From Herbaspirillum aquaticum (GTDB lineage: Bacteria; Pseudomonadota; Gammaproteobacteria; Burkholderiales; Burkholderiaceae_D), in assembly GCF_002213425.1 (NCBI RefSeq), contig NZ_NJGV01000028.1, positions 23,100 through 87,099 on the forward strand: a DNA stretch of 64,000 nucleotides, written 5' to 3'. Both the position numbers and the translations under genes were made by a program. A model generated the notes under the pieces. That model did not search any database. It saw nothing but the letters and a program-made list of their open reading frames with translations, and was not told the DNA's origin. Shown here piece after piece: positions 23,231-33,379 of the stretch (positions are counted from its first letter, which is position 1; each line of letters starts with the position of its first letter).

Positions 23231-24886
23231 TCAGCGCTTCTTCATCAACGAGCCAAGCACGCCGCGAATGAGCTCGCGCCCGACCTGCGAACCGATGCTG
23301 CGCGCGGCCGACTTGACCATGGCCTGCAGGGGAGAATCGCTGCGGCGATTGCCGCCGCCGCTGCCGAAGATACCACCGGCGGCATCCTTGAGCAGGTCGC
23401 CCAGGCCGCCGCTCTCCTCCTGCTGGTTCTGCGGCGCAGGCTGGGGTTGAGGCCGGGACTGCGGCATGCGCGCACCGCCGCTCGGACGCGACGTGCCGGC
23501 AGGCGCCGGTGCGCTGCGGCCTGCCGATGCGCCCCAGGCATTGTCATCGGCCGGAGCGGGGGCTGGCTGCGGAACCGGGGCCGGTGCAGGGGCCGCCTGT
23601 GGCTGCTGGACGGCGCGGCCCTTCAGGCGTTCATAGGCCGACTCGCGGTCGACGGCCTGTTCGTAGACGCCGGCCACCAGCGAAGAGGCAACCAGGGCGC
23701 GTCGTTCCTCCGCACTGATCGGGCCGATCTGCGAAGCCGGGGTCAGCACATAGCCGCGCTCGACCATGTTGGGCCGACCCTTCTCATCGAGGAAGGACAC
23801 CAGCGCCTCGCCCACGCCCAGCTCGGTGATGGCCTGGGCGGTATTGACCATGGGATTGGGACGGAAGGTTTCAGCGGCCGCCTGCACGGCCTTCTGGTCG
23901 CGCGGGGTATAGGCGCGCAGGGCGTGCTGCACGCGGTTGCCGAGCTGGCCCAGCACGGTGTCGGGGATGTCCAGCGGATTCTGCGTGACGAAGTAGATGC
24001 CCACGCCCTTGGACCGGATCAGGCGCACCACCTGCTCGATCTTCTGCAAGAGCGGCTTGGGCGCCTCATCGAAGAGCAGGTGGGCTTCATCGAAGAAGAA
24101 GGCCATCTTCGGCTTGTCCAGGTCGCCCACCTCGGGCAGGTGCTCGAACAGCTCCGAGAGCATCCACAGCAGGAAGGTGGAATACAGGCGCGGCGCATTC
24201 ATGAGCTTGTCGGCGGCGAGGATGTTGATGATGCCGCGCCCCTGGGCATCGGTCTGCATCCAGTCCTCGATGTTCAACATCGGTTCGCCGAAAAAGCGGT
24301 CGCCGCCCTGCTCGTCGATGGCGATCAGCCCGCGCTGGATGGCGCCCACGCTGGCCGCCGAGATGTTGCCGTATTCGGTCTTGAACTGCGCCGCATTCTC
24401 GCCCACGTGCTGCAGCATGGCGCGCAGGTCCTTGGTATCGAGCAGCAGGAGGCCGTGGTCGTCGGCAATCTTGAAGACCAGTTGCAGCACGCCCTGCTGG
24501 GTATCGTTCAGGTTGAGCATGCGGGCCAGCATCAGCGGGCCCATGTCGGAGACGGTGGCGCGCACCGGATGGCCGAGTTCGCCGTAGACGTCCCAGAACG
24601 CCACCGGGGCAGCGGCCCAGGCCGGCTCGGGCAGGCCCAGCTGGGCCAGGCGCGCGGTGGTCTTGGGCGAGGCGCTGCCGGCCTTGCCCAGGCCGGAGAG
24701 GTCGCCCTTGACGTCGGCCATGAAGACCGGCACGCCGATGTCGGAGAGGGCCTGGGCCAGCACCTGCAGGGTGACCGTCTTGCCGGTGCCGGTGGCGCCC
24801 GTGATGCAGCCGTGGCGGTTGGCCAGTTGGGGCAGCAGGCACAGTTGCCCGCCGGCATGGGTGGCGATGGGAAGCGGATTAATCAT
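23231..24886 (-). CDS. yjgR: HerA/FtsK-like ATPase of the YjgR (DUF853) family
   Basis: 551 residues. A P-loop ATPase with Walker A GATGTGKT at about residues 30-37 and Walker [13 protein letters not shown] near 267. The central part ([40 protein letters not shown]) and the C-terminal DUF853 region match YjgR. A proline/alanine/glutamine-rich linker (near 430-490) leads to a conserved end ([36 protein letters not shown]). The physiological role of YjgR is not established; HerA relatives move DNA. The gene is divergent from yebC. Confidence 0.9.
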   Translation of the reverse strand: MINPLPIATHAGGQLCLLPQLANRHGCITGATGTGKTVTLQVLAQALSDIGVPVFMADVKGDLSGLGKAGSASPKTTARLAQLGLPEPAWAAAPVAFWDVYGELGHPVRATVSDMGPLMLARMLNLNDTQQGVLQLVFKIADDHGLLLLDTKDLRAMLQHVGENAAQFKTEYGNISAASVGAIQRGLIAIDEQGGDRFFGEPMLNIEDWMQTDAQGRGIINILAADKLMNAPRLYSTFLLWMLSELFEHLPEVGDLDKPKMAFFFDEAHLLFDEAPKPLLQKIEQVVRLIRSKGVGIYFVTQNPLDIPDTVLGQLGNRVQHALRAYTPRDQKAVQAAAETFRPNPMVNTAQAITELGVGEALVSFLDEKGRPNMVERGYVLTPASQIGPISAEERRALVASSLVAGVYEQAVDRESAYERLKGRAVQQPQAAPAPAPVPQPAPAPADDNAWGASAGRSAPAPAGTSRPSGGARMPQSRPQPQPAPQNQQEESGGLGDLLKDAAGGIFGSGGGNRRSDSPLQAMVKSAARSIGSQVGRELIRGVLGSLMKKR

Positions 24887-25114
24887 CTCGACTGAGCCTT
24901 CAAGGCAAAAATGACGGGGTGGCGGTATGGTAAAATGCCCGCCCGATTATAGTCAGAACATGGCGCCAGGAAATGCATTATCGAGCCCTGGGCGCCGGGT
25001 CCCCTGCTGCAGCCATGCCTTGCCCGCGCCCGCCGGTCTTGCCGAGGCGCCTCCAGGCGCGGCTTGCGCAGGCCGGACGGTTCTGGCCCCACCCTCTCGC
25101 AGGAAAGATTGAAC

Positions 25115-25840
25115 ATGGCTGGACACAGCAAATGGGCCAATATTCAGCACCGTAAAGGCCGTCAGGATGAAAAGCGTGGTCGCGTCTGGACCCGCCTCAT
25201 CAAGGAAATCACCGTCGCCGCCCGCATGGGCGGGGGCGATCCGGACACCAACCCGCGCCTGCGCCTGGCCGTGGACCGTGCCTCCGACGCCAACATGCCC
25301 AAGGACAACGTCACCCGCGCCATCCAGCGCGGCACCGGCGCCCTGGACGGCGTGAACTATGAAGAAGTGCGCTATGAAGGCTATGGCATCAACGGCGCGG
25401 CCATCATCGTCGATTGCATGACCGACAACCGCGTGCGCACCGTGGCCGAAGTGCGCCACGCCTTCTCCAAGTTCGGTGGCAACATGGGGACCGAAGGTTC
25501 GGTGGCCTTCCTCTTCAAGCACTGTGGCCAGCTGATGTACGCGCCCGGTACCGATGAGAATGCCGTCATGGAAGCGGCGCTCGAAGCCGGTGCCGAAGAC
25601 GTCCTCACCGACGACGAAGGCGGCATCGAAGTGCTGACCGCCCCCAATGATTTCTCGGCCGTGAAGTCCGCCATGGAAGCCGCCGGCTTCAAGGCCGAAG
25701 TCGCCGAGATCACCATGAAGCCCTCCACCGAGACCGTGTTTGCGGGCGAGGACGGCGTCAGGATGCAGAAGCTGCTGGATGCGCTGGAGAACCTGGACGA
25801 TACCCAGGAGCTCTATACCAACGCCGTGATCGAAGAATAA
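25115..25840 (+). CDS. yebC: YebC/PmpR-family regulator or translation factor
   Basis: 241 residues, the normal family length. It begins with the invariant [22 protein letters not shown] and continues with [28 protein letters not shown] and [20 protein letters not shown]. Proteins of this family have been described as DNA-binding regulators and, more recently, as factors that help ribosomes through proline stretches. AGGAAAG precedes the ATG; an ATG 51 bases upstream adds non-conserved residues. A TAAAAT box near 24929 would give a leader of about 180 nt. It is followed by purD after 85 bases. Confidence 0.95.
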   Translation: MAGHSKWANIQHRKGRQDEKRGRVWTRLIKEITVAARMGGGDPDTNPRLRLAVDRASDANMPKDNVTRAIQRGTGALDGVNYEEVRYEGYGINGAAIIVDCMTDNRVRTVAEVRHAFSKFGGNMGTEGSVAFLFKHCGQLMYAPGTDENAVMEAALEAGAEDVLTDDEGGIEVLTAPNDFSAVKSAMEAAGFKAEVAEITMKPSTETVFAGEDGVRMQKLLDALENLDDTQELYTNAVIEE

Positions 25841-25925
25841 TTCACCCGATCACCCGGCCGGTTTATACAGATACGGACAAGACGACCCTTTTTCGCCCCA
25901 TTCGCCACTTTTATCTTCCTATCCC

Positions 25926-27194
25926 ATGAAAATCCTAGTTGTTGGCTCCGGTGGCCGTGAACATGCGCTGGCCTGGGCCATTGCCAAGTCGCCGCGCATC
26001 CAGACGGTCTATGTTGCTCCCGGCAATGGCGGCACCGCGCTCGACGAGCGCCTGCAGAACATCGCCATCACCGATCCCGTGGCCCTGGCCGACTTCGTCG
26101 AGCAGGAGCATGTGGCGCTGACCGTGGTCGGCCCGGAAGGCCCGCTGGCAGCCGGCATCGTCAACGTCTTCCGCGCCCGTGGCCTGAAGATCTTCGGCCC
26201 CACCAAGGAAGCGGCGCAGCTGGAAAGCTCCAAGGACTTCGCCAAGGCCTTCATGCAGCGTCACGCCATCCCGACCGCCGAGTACCAGACCTTCTCGGAC
26301 GTGGCGGCCGCGCACGACTACATTGCCAAGAAGGGCGCGCCCATCGTCATCAAGGCCGACGGCCTGGCTGCCGGCAAGGGCGTGGTGGTCGCCATGACGC
26401 TGGAAGAAGCGCATACGGCCGTGGACATGATGCTCTCCGACAACAAGCTGGGCGATGCTGGTGCGCGCGTGGTGATCGAGGAATTCCTGGCGGGTGAAGA
26501 AGCTTCCTTCATCGTCATGGTCGACGGCAAGAACATCCTGCCCCTGGCCACCAGCCAGGACCACAAGCGCCTGCAGGATCACGACCAGGGGCCCAACACC
26601 GGCGGCATGGGTGCCTACTCGCCCGCCCCCATCGTCACCCCGGCGCTGCATGCGCGCGTGATGCGCGAGATCATCGTGCCGACCGTGCAGGGCATGGCCA
26701 AGGATGGCATCCCCTTCTCCGGCTTCCTGTACGCGGGCCTGATGATCGATGCCGAAGGCAATCCCAAGACGCTGGAATTCAACTGCCGCATGGGCGATCC
26801 CGAAACCCAGCCCATCATGGCGCGCCTGAAGACGGACCTGCTGACCGTGTTCGAACATGCCGTCACCGGCACGCTGGACAAGATCGAGCTGGAATGGGAC
26901 CGCCGTACCGCGCTGGGCGTGGTCATGGCCGCCCACGGCTATCCGGAAGAACCGCGCAAGGGTGACCTCATCACCGACATCCCGGCCGAGACCGCCGATT
27001 GCGTCACTTTCCATGCCGGCACCGTCCTCAACGGCGAGAAGCTGACCACCAACGGTGGCCGCGTGCTGTGCGTGGTGGGCCTGGGCGACAGCGTGAAGGT
27101 CGCGCAGAAGCACGCCTATGACGCTGCCGACCTGATCCACTTCGCCGGCTCGCAGATGCGCCGCGACATCGGCTGGCGCGCCCTGAAGCGCTAA
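25926..27194 (+). CDS. purD: Phosphoribosylamine-glycine ligase
   Basis: 422 residues, the usual length of monofunctional PurD. It joins phosphoribosylamine and glycine with ATP in the second step of purine synthesis. The N-domain begins MKILVVGSGGREHALAWAI; the ATP-grasp part shows GAPIVIKADGLAAGKGVVVAMT and GEEASFIVMVDG. The signature HKRLQDHDQGPNTGGMGAYSP is complete. No strong ribosome site precedes the ATG. A terminator follows 21 bases after the stop. Confidence 0.97.
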   Translation: MKILVVGSGGREHALAWAIAKSPRIQTVYVAPGNGGTALDERLQNIAITDPVALADFVEQEHVALTVVGPEGPLAAGIVNVFRARGLKIFGPTKEAAQLESSKDFAKAFMQRHAIPTAEYQTFSDVAAAHDYIAKKGAPIVIKADGLAAGKGVVVAMTLEEAHTAVDMMLSDNKLGDAGARVVIEEFLAGEEASFIVMVDGKNILPLATSQDHKRLQDHDQGPNTGGMGAYSPAPIVTPALHARVMREIIVPTVQGMAKDGIPFSGFLYAGLMIDAEGNPKTLEFNCRMGDPETQPIMARLKTDLLTVFEHAVTGTLDKIELEWDRRTALGVVMAAHGYPEEPRKGDLITDIPAETADCVTFHAGTVLNGEKLTTNGGRVLCVVGLGDSVKVAQKHAYDAADLIHFAGSQMRRDIGWRALKR

Positions 27195-27215
27195 GCCGGG
27201 CCGCATGCCGTGCAG

Positions 27216-27256
27216 ATCCCCCGCAACGCCGTGCGTGTTGCGGGGGATTTCATTTT
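27216..27256 (+). terminator. Rho-independent terminator of purD
   Basis: A 12-bp stem ATCCCCCGCAAC and complement with a 9-base loop, followed by TTCATTTTG. Confidence 0.85.
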
Positions 27257-27383
27257 GCAGGCATGCGCGCCTCTTCCCGAGCCACTGCAACAAAATGACA
27301 CTGCCGTAGCCTAAGCACGACGGGCGTTTCCGGCCAGCATGCCGGCGCCACGAACCGCATTCCCAGAAGAAAAGGACATATCG

Positions 27384-28214
27384 ATGCCAGACCACCTGCT
27401 CAATTTCGAAACCTTGATCAACCTCTACCTGGTGCCTTTCGGGCTCAAGGTGATTGCCGCCATCGTCATCTGGATCGTCGGCGGCATGTTCATCAACACC
27501 CTCTCCAAGATCGTGCGTCGCGTGCTGACCGCACGCCAGTTCGAGACCACGCTCATCAACTACGCCAGCTCGGCCATGCACGTCATCCTGCGCATCCTGC
27601 TGGTGATGGGCATCCTGGAGGTGTGCGGCATTCCGACCACGTCCTTTGCGGCCATGATCGGCGCGGTCGGCGTGGCGCTGGGCGTGGCCTGGTCGGGCCT
27701 GCTGTCCAATTTTGCGGCCGGCATCTTCCTGGTGGTGCTGCGCCCCTTCAAGGTGGGCGACTACATCACCGCCGCCGGCCAGACCGGCACCGTCTCCGAC
27801 ATTGGTCTCGTGACCACCATCATCACTACCGACAACAACCTGCGCGTCATCATCGGCAACAACAAGCTGTTCTCGGAAAACATCATCAACTACAACGTCA
27901 ACGCCACCCGCCGCACCGACCTGCGTTGCCAGATTGCCTACAGCGTCGATCCGCAACAGGCCATCGCCAAGCTCTCTGAGCGCATCAAGGCCATTCCCAA
28001 CGTCTTGCAGACGCCGGCACCGGGCATCGTGATCCAGGAATTCAATGCCACCGGCACCCTGATCGCCCTGCGTGTGCACGCGCCCACGCCCAATTTCGGC
28101 CAGGTCTACAACGACGTGCAGAATGCCATCGCCGAGGTCTGCCTGAAGGAAGGCTGGCCGGCGCCGGCAACTTACCAGGTGGCCGTGCCGCTGGCCCAGC
28201 CGCCGCAAAACTGA
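27384..28214 (+). CDS. mscS: Small-conductance mechanosensitive channel (MscS type)
   Basis: 276 residues, close to E. coli MscS. Three membrane helices lie near residues 17-40, 62-82 and 88-115. The pore helix has the glycine/alanine pattern [38 protein letters not shown], and a beta domain follows ([36 protein letters not shown]). It opens on membrane stretch to release solutes during osmotic downshock. AAGGA lies before the ATG at 27384. It is monocistronic with a terminator after it. Confidence 0.92.
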   Translation: MPDHLLNFETLINLYLVPFGLKVIAAIVIWIVGGMFINTLSKIVRRVLTARQFETTLINYASSAMHVILRILLVMGILEVCGIPTTSFAAMIGAVGVALGVAWSGLLSNFAAGIFLVVLRPFKVGDYITAAGQTGTVSDIGLVTTIITTDNNLRVIIGNNKLFSENIINYNVNATRRTDLRCQIAYSVDPQQAIAKLSERIKAIPNVLQTPAPGIVIQEFNATGTLIALRVHAPTPNFGQVYNDVQNAIAEVCLKEGWPAPATYQVAVPLAQPPQN

Positions 28215-28232
28215 GGCCTTTGCCCCACAACG

Positions 28233-28265
28233 CCGGTCCGGCATCGCCTGCGGACCGGCTTTTGA
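28233..28265 (+). terminator. Rho-independent terminator of the MscS-type channel gene
   Basis: Perfect 9-bp stem GCCGGTCCG and complement with a 10-base loop, then TTTTG. Confidence 0.8.
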
Positions 28266-28347
28266 CGCCCCAGCCCGGGGCTGTCAAGGTACAATGTCGG
28301 GTTGGAACGCATTTCCGTCCAGTAACCGTGTACCAGAGCGACCCGCC

Positions 28348-29268
28348 GTGACCACCCATTCCAACGCCTCCACCAACACCGCTGCCGTCAAGGCTTACCT
28401 GCAAGACCTGCAACAGCGCATCGTCGCAGCGCTGGAAGCCGCTGATGGCAAGACTTTCCTGTCGGATTCCTGGGAACGCCCCGAAGGCGGAGGCGGCACG
28501 TCGCGCCTGCTGGAAGAAGGAAACCTGCTGGAACGCGGCGGCGTCGGCTTCTCCCACGTGATGGGCAAGAACCTGCCGCCTTCGGCGGCGGCCAACCGCC
28601 CGCACCTGGCGGGCCGCGCCTGGGAAGCCATGGGCGTGTCGCTGGTGCTGCATCCGCGCAATCCCTACGTGCCGACGGTGCACATGAACGTGCGCTTCTT
28701 CACCACCCATGCCGAAGGCGAAGAAGCCGTCTGGTGGTTTGGCGGCGGCATGGACCTCACGCCCTACTACGGCGTGAAGGAAGATGCAGTCCACTTCCAC
28801 CGCACCTGCCGCGATGCGCTGCAGCCTTATGGTGATGACTTGTATCCGCGCTTCAAGAAGTGGTGCGATGACTATTTTTACCTGAAGCATCGCAAGGAGC
28901 CGCGCGGCGTGGGCGGCATCTTCTTCGATGACTTCAATGCCCTGCCCTTCGAGCAGGCGTTCGCCCTGCAACGCAGCGTGGGCGATGCCTTCCTCGACGC
29001 TTACCTGCCCATCGTGGCGGCGCGCCGGGAGACGCCCTACGGCGAGCGTGAACGCGACTTCCAGGCCTATCGCCGGGGGCGCTACGTGGAATTCAACCTG
29101 GTCTTCGACCGGGGCACGCTGTTCGGACTGCAGTCCGGCGGACGGACCGAGTCCATCCTCATGTCCATGCCGCCGCTGGTGAAGTGGCGCTATGACTGGC
29201 ATCCCGAGGCAGGCAGCCCGGAAGCGGCGCTGTATTCGGACTTCCTGGTCCACAAGGAATGGCTGTAA
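28348..29268 (+). CDS. hemF: Aerobic coproporphyrinogen-III oxidase
   Basis: About 306 residues. It decarboxylates coproporphyrinogen III to protoporphyrinogen IX using oxygen, in cytoplasmic haem synthesis. Signature regions are [30 protein letters not shown], the catalytic-region [30 protein letters not shown] and [31 protein letters not shown]. The start is uncertain. The frame opens with an ATG at 28294, but that ATG overlaps a TACAAT box (28290-28295), and the added residues look non-coding, so the GTG at 28348 is preferred. The stop codon overlaps the nadD ATG. It heads a tightly packed run with nadD, rsfS and rlmH. Confidence 0.93.
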   Translation: MTTHSNASTNTAAVKAYLQDLQQRIVAALEAADGKTFLSDSWERPEGGGGTSRLLEEGNLLERGGVGFSHVMGKNLPPSAAANRPHLAGRAWEAMGVSLVLHPRNPYVPTVHMNVRFFTTHAEGEEAVWWFGGGMDLTPYYGVKEDAVHFHRTCRDALQPYGDDLYPRFKKWCDDYFYLKHRKEPRGVGGIFFDDFNALPFEQAFALQRSVGDAFLDAYLPIVAARRETPYGERERDFQAYRRGRYVEFNLVFDRGTLFGLQSGGRTESILMSMPPLVKWRYDWHPEAGSPEAALYSDFLVHKEWL

Positions 29269-29936
29269 TGGTGCCGCCCGCGGCGCAGCGCTGCATTGCC
29301 GTGCTCGGCGGCAGCTTCGATCCGGTGCACAATGGCCATGTCCTGTTGGCCGAGCATTTCATGCAGTTGCTGCAGCCCGATGAACTGCGCGTGATCCCTG
29401 CCGGCAATCCGTGGCAGAAGCACGGCTTGCAGGCCACCCCGGCCGATCGCGTGGAAATGGCAAGACGCGCCTTCGACCGCCAGCAGGTGCCGGTGGTCAT
29501 CGATGAACAGGAAATTCGCCGCGCCAGCGCGACCTATACCATCGATACCCTGCGCGCATTGCGCGCCGAGCTGGGACCGGAGGTGTCCATCGTGTTCCTG
29601 ATGGGCGCGGACCAGCTGCAACACCTGGACACCTGGCAACACTGGCAGGAACTGTTTGACCTGGCGCACCTGTGCGCCGCCTCGCGGCCCGGCTTCGAGC
29701 TGGCCGACGCTCACGTGCCGCCGGCCGTGAGGGAAGAATTCAAGCGGCGCAGCGCTGCGCCGCAAGAGATCCGCAGCACCACGCACGGATACGGCTACCT
29801 GGCCCTCGGGCTGGCGGTCGATATCTCGTCGACTGAAATCCGTGCCCAGCTGCAACGCGGCATCCGACCCGATTCGCTGATCCCGGGCAGGGTGCTAGAC
29901 TATATCGAACAACAACATCTGTACCGAACTCAATAA
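29268..29936 (+). CDS. nadD: Nicotinate-mononucleotide adenylyltransferase
   Basis: 222 residues. It makes nicotinate adenine dinucleotide from NaMN and ATP in NAD synthesis. The nucleotidyltransferase motif GGSFDPVHNGHVLLAE lies near residues 13-28, MGADQLQHLDTWQHW near 110, and the ISSTEIR motif near 187. The ATG shares its A with the hemF stop (TAATG), and an ATG at 29259 is possible. The stop in turn overlaps the rsfS ATG, as in many bacteria where nadD and rsfS are neighbours. Confidence 0.95.
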   Translation: MVPPAAQRCIAVLGGSFDPVHNGHVLLAEHFMQLLQPDELRVIPAGNPWQKHGLQATPADRVEMARRAFDRQQVPVVIDEQEIRRASATYTIDTLRALRAELGPEVSIVFLMGADQLQHLDTWQHWQELFDLAHLCAASRPGFELADAHVPPAVREEFKRRSAAPQEIRSTTHGYGYLALGLAVDISSTEIRAQLQRGIRPDSLIPGRVLDYIEQQHLYRTQ

Positions 29937-30697
29937 TGGACATCAAAAAACTGCAAACCCTGGTCGTGGACGCCCTGGAAGACGTCAAGGCCCAAGAAAT
30001 CCGCATCTATGACACCTCGCACCTGACCAGCCTGTTCGACCGCGTTGCCATCGCCTCCGGTACCTCGAACCGCCAGACCAAGGCGCTGGCTGCGTCCGTG
30101 CGCGACAAGGTCAAGGCCAAGGGCGGCAACGTCGTCAGCGTTGAAGGCGAGGACACCGGTGAATGGGTGCTGGTCGACCTGGGTGACATGATCGTGCACA
30201 TCATGCAGCCGGCCATCCGCACCTACTACCGCCTGGAAGAAATCTGGGGCGACAAGGAAGTCAAGCTGGGCGCGGCCAAGCGCACCGGCACCTCGGCTGC
30301 CGCCAAGCGTGCCGCGGCCGACGAAGCCCCGGCCCCCAAGACCCGCCGCACCCGCACCCAGGCTGAAGCCGTCGAAGCCAGCCAGGCCCTGGACGACGAC
30401 GAGGACGCACCGAAAAAGCCGGCCCGCAAGCCGCGCGCCACCACCACCAGCACCACCGGTACCCGCGCTGCTGCCGGCACGACCCGCACCACCCGTACTA
30501 CCGGCACCAAGACCACGGCAGCCAAGACCACCACCACCCGTGGCACCGCAGCCGGCAGCAAGACCACGACCACCAAGGCCGGCACCACCCGCAAGGCCGC
30601 TGCGCCCAAGACCCCGACCGGCAAGACCGTGCGCGTGGCGCCCGCCAAGAGCGAGAGCGCCAAGAAGCCGGCCGCCAAACGCACCAGCAAGGCTTGA
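29936..30697 (+). CDS. rsfS: Ribosomal silencing factor RsfS with long basic C-terminal tail
   Basis: 253 residues, against 105-120 usual for the family. Residues 1-110 are a complete RsfS domain ([65 protein letters not shown]). This domain binds ribosomal protein L14 and blocks subunit joining when nutrients are short. From about residue 115 the chain is low-complexity: Lys, Arg, Thr, Ala and Pro, with repeats of [12 protein letters not shown] and [13 protein letters not shown] type, like histone H1 or polyK nucleic-acid-binding tails. The nucleotide sequence there is an ACC/AAG-rich repeat. Overlaps of TAATG with nadD and TGATG with rlmH show tight translational coupling. Confidence 0.93.
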   Translation: MDIKKLQTLVVDALEDVKAQEIRIYDTSHLTSLFDRVAIASGTSNRQTKALAASVRDKVKAKGGNVVSVEGEDTGEWVLVDLGDMIVHIMQPAIRTYYRLEEIWGDKEVKLGAAKRTGTSAAAKRAAADEAPAPKTRRTRTQAEAVEASQALDDDEDAPKKPARKPRATTTSTTGTRAAAGTTRTTRTTGTKTTAAKTTTTRGTAAGSKTTTTKAGTTRKAAAPKTPTGKTVRVAPAKSESAKKPAAKRTSKA

Positions 30698-31167
30698 TGC
30701 AGCTGGTCATCGCGGCCGTCGGCCACAAGATGCCGGCATGGATAGAAACCGGCTTCCAGGAGTATGCCAAGCGCATGCCACCGGAATGCCGGATCATCCT
30801 CAAGGAAATCAAACCCGTCGAACGTTCCGGCAGCCGCACGGCAGAAACCGTGATGGCGCAGGAGCGCGAGAAGATCGAAGCGGCGCTGCCCAAGGGCGCG
30901 CGCGTGATTGCGCTGGACGAACGCGGGCGCGACTGGACCTCGGTGCAGTTGTCGCAGCAGCTGGTGCAGTGGCAGCAGGACGGGCGCGACGTGGCCTTCG
31001 TCATCGGCGGGGCTGACGGGCTTGATCCCGGTTTCAAGGCCGGTGCCGATACGCTCATCCGCATCTCCAGCATGACCTTGCCGCATGGCATGGTGCGGGT
31101 GATGCTGGCCGAGCAGCTCTATCGCGCCTGGTCAATCACGCAGAACCATCCGTATCACCGCGCCTGA
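30697..31167 (+). CDS. rlmH: 23S rRNA (pseudouridine-1915-N3) methyltransferase
   Basis: 156 residues, the family length. It methylates pseudouridine 1915 in helix 69 of 23S rRNA on assembled ribosomes. SPOUT-knot features are [13 protein letters not shown] and the C-terminal [33 protein letters not shown]. The ATG overlaps the rsfS TGA. Its place directly after rsfS is the common bacterial order. Confidence 0.96.
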   Translation: MQLVIAAVGHKMPAWIETGFQEYAKRMPPECRIILKEIKPVERSGSRTAETVMAQEREKIEAALPKGARVIALDERGRDWTSVQLSQQLVQWQQDGRDVAFVIGGADGLDPGFKAGADTLIRISSMTLPHGMVRVMLAEQLYRAWSITQNHPYHRA

Positions 31168-31224
31168 CGGCGTCCACCGCCGGCTTCCGGCCTCCCGGTA
31201 CCGGCTCTTGACATCCCTGGCTCA

Positions 31225-31839
31225 ATGAAACAAGCGGACCACAAAATCTATCTCGCCTCGAAAAGCCCGCGCCGCCGCGAACTGCTGCGCCAGATCGGCA
31301 TTGATTTCGAACTCATGCTCTCCGACAAGGAAGTCGACGAGAGCGTGCTGCCCGGCGAAGCCCCGCTGGACTATGTCGCCCGCGTCACCCGCGCCAAGCT
31401 CGACAGCGCCCAGCAGACCATGATCCTGCGCCAGTTGCCGCATCGCCCGCTGCTTGCGGCCGATACCACCGTAGTGGTCGACGACCTGATCCTGGGCAAA
31501 CCGGCCGATCACGATGAAGCCGTGCGCATGATCACCCTGCTCTCCGGACGGACCCACCAGGTCTTGACCAGCGTGGCCGTGGGCGTGACGCACGGTGTGG
31601 AAACCGAGGTCTGGCAGATCGTGCAGCAGTCCGACGTCAGCTTTGCCCCTTTGACCGCAGAGGCCATTGCCGCCTATTGCAATACCGTCGAGCCTTACGA
31701 CAAGGCCGGTGCCTACGGCATCCAGGGCCTGGCCTCGGTCTTCATCAGCCATATCGTGGGCAGCCATTCCGGTATCATGGGGCTGCCGCTCTTCGAGACG
31801 GCTCAACTATTACAACAAGCGGGCGTTCGCATCCTATGA
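31225..31839 (+). CDS. maf: Maf-type nucleoside triphosphate pyrophosphatase (YhdE-like)
   Basis: 204 residues. Maf proteins hydrolyse non-canonical or dTTP/UTP-type nucleotides. The N-terminal motif ASKSPRRRELLRQIGI resembles the YhdE subgroup rather than YceF. The catalytic LLAADTTVVVDD segment is near residues 75-87, and YDKAGAYGIQG near 154 is also YhdE-like. The stop overlaps the rng ATG (ATGA), a widely conserved pairing. Confidence 0.92.
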   Translation: MKQADHKIYLASKSPRRRELLRQIGIDFELMLSDKEVDESVLPGEAPLDYVARVTRAKLDSAQQTMILRQLPHRPLLAADTTVVVDDLILGKPADHDEAVRMITLLSGRTHQVLTSVAVGVTHGVETEVWQIVQQSDVSFAPLTAEAIAAYCNTVEPYDKAGAYGIQGLASVFISHIVGSHSGIMGLPLFETAQLLQQAGVRIL

Positions 31840-33299
31840 GCGAAGACATCCTCATCAACATCACGCCGCAGGAGACGCGCGTGGCGCTGATCCTGCAAGG
31901 CGCCGTGCAGGAACTGCACATTGAGCGCACCCTCTCGCGCGGCCTGGCCGGCAACATCTACCTGGGCAAGGTGGTGCGGGTGCTGCCGGGCATGCAATCG
32001 GCCTTCATCGACATCGGCCTTGAGCGTGCCGCCTTCCTGCACGTGGCCGACATCTGGGAAGCCCGTCCGCACGACGGCCAGAACGCGCCGGCCATTCCCA
32101 TCGAGAAACTGCTGCACGATGGCCAGACCATCACGGTGCAGGTCATCAAGGACCCCATCGGCACCAAGGGTGCGCGGCTGTCCACGCAGATCTCCATTGC
32201 CGGGCGCATGCTGGTCTACTTGCCGCAGGACAAGCACATCGGCATCTCCCAGCGCATCGAGAACGAAGCCGAACGCGAACTCCTGCGCAGCAAGGTGCAG
32301 GCGCTACTGCCGGCGGAAGAAAAAGGCGGCTTCATCATCCGCACCATGGCCGAGGATGCTTCCGACTCCGACCTGCAGATGGACGTGGAATACCTGCGCA
32401 CCACCTGGGCCACCATCATCAAGCAGGCCAAGACCAAGCCGGCCCCCACCCTGCTGCACCAGGACCTGTCGCTGGCGCAGCGCGTGCTGCGCGACTTCGT
32501 CTCCGACCAGACGGCCACCATCCAGGTCGATTCGCGCGAGAACTTCCACATGCTGCAGGAGTTCGGCGCCATCTATACGCCCTCGGTGCTGCCCAAGCTG
32601 ATGCACTACCGGGGCGAGCGTCCCCTGTTCGACCTGTACGGCGTGGAAGAGGAAATCGAACGCGCCCTGGGGCGCCGCGTGGACCTGAAATCGGGCGGCT
32701 ACCTGATCGTCGACCAGACCGAAGCGATGACCACGATCGACGTCAACACCGGCAGCTTCGTCAACGGCCGCAACTTCGACGACACCATCTTCAAGACCAA
32801 CCTGGAAGCGGCGCACGCCATTGCACGCCAGCTGCGGCTGCGCAACCTGGGCGGCATCATCATCCTGGACTTCATCGACATGGAGAGCACGGAGCACCGC
32901 CACGCCGTGCTGGCCGAGCTGGGCAAGGCGCTGCAGCGCGACCGCACCAAGATCTCGGTCTCGGGCTTCTCCACGCTGGGGCTGGTGGAAATGACCCGCA
33001 AGCGTACCCGCGAATCGCTGGCCCACATCCTCTGCGAGACCTGCCCGGCCTGCAAGGGCCGTGGCCAGGTCAAGACCCCGCGCACGGTGTGCTATGAGAT
33101 CCTGCGCGAGGTCATGCGCGAGGCCAAGCAGTTCAATCCCCGCGAATTCCGCATCCTGGCCTCGCAGGTGGTGGTGGACATGTTCCTGGAAGAGGAATCG
33201 CAGCACCTGGCCATGCTCGGGGATTTCATCGGCAAGCCGGTGTCGCTGCAGGTGCAGAGTGATTACCAGCAGGAACAATACGACATCATCCTGATGTAA
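31836..33299 (+). CDS. rng: Ribonuclease G
   Basis: 487 residues, typical RNase G length and lacking the RNase E C-terminal scaffold. It trims 16S rRNA 5' ends and decays some mRNAs. The S1 domain (GNIYLGKVVRVLPGMQSAFIDIGLERAAFLHVAD) is at residues 38-75, the catalytic DNase-like segment with MTTIDVNTGSF near 300, and the zinc-link CETCPACKGRG near 400. The start at 31836 overlaps the maf stop; the longer frame to 31677 is just maf read in another phase. Confidence 0.95.
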   Translation: MSEDILINITPQETRVALILQGAVQELHIERTLSRGLAGNIYLGKVVRVLPGMQSAFIDIGLERAAFLHVADIWEARPHDGQNAPAIPIEKLLHDGQTITVQVIKDPIGTKGARLSTQISIAGRMLVYLPQDKHIGISQRIENEAERELLRSKVQALLPAEEKGGFIIRTMAEDASDSDLQMDVEYLRTTWATIIKQAKTKPAPTLLHQDLSLAQRVLRDFVSDQTATIQVDSRENFHMLQEFGAIYTPSVLPKLMHYRGERPLFDLYGVEEEIERALGRRVDLKSGGYLIVDQTEAMTTIDVNTGSFVNGRNFDDTIFKTNLEAAHAIARQLRLRNLGGIIILDFIDMESTEHRHAVLAELGKALQRDRTKISVSGFSTLGLVEMTRKRTRESLAHILCETCPACKGRGQVKTPRTVCYEILREVMREAKQFNPREFRILASQVVVDMFLEEESQHLAMLGDFIGKPVSLQVQSDYQQEQYDIILM

Positions 33300-33379
33300 T
33301 GGCCAGCCCGGCGGACGGCCGCAGCGCATGCATTACAATGCGCACTTCGCGGCCGGCCGCCTGCGCTTTCGTGCTATCC

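Noticed and set aside
25935..28244. 769-residue frame opposite purD and the MscS-type channel
   Set aside because: Spans two clearly real genes and their terminator; no domain.
30226..31086. 286-residue minus-strand frame over the rsfS tail and rlmH
   Set aside because: Valine/proline-rich shadow of the basic tail; no ribosome site.
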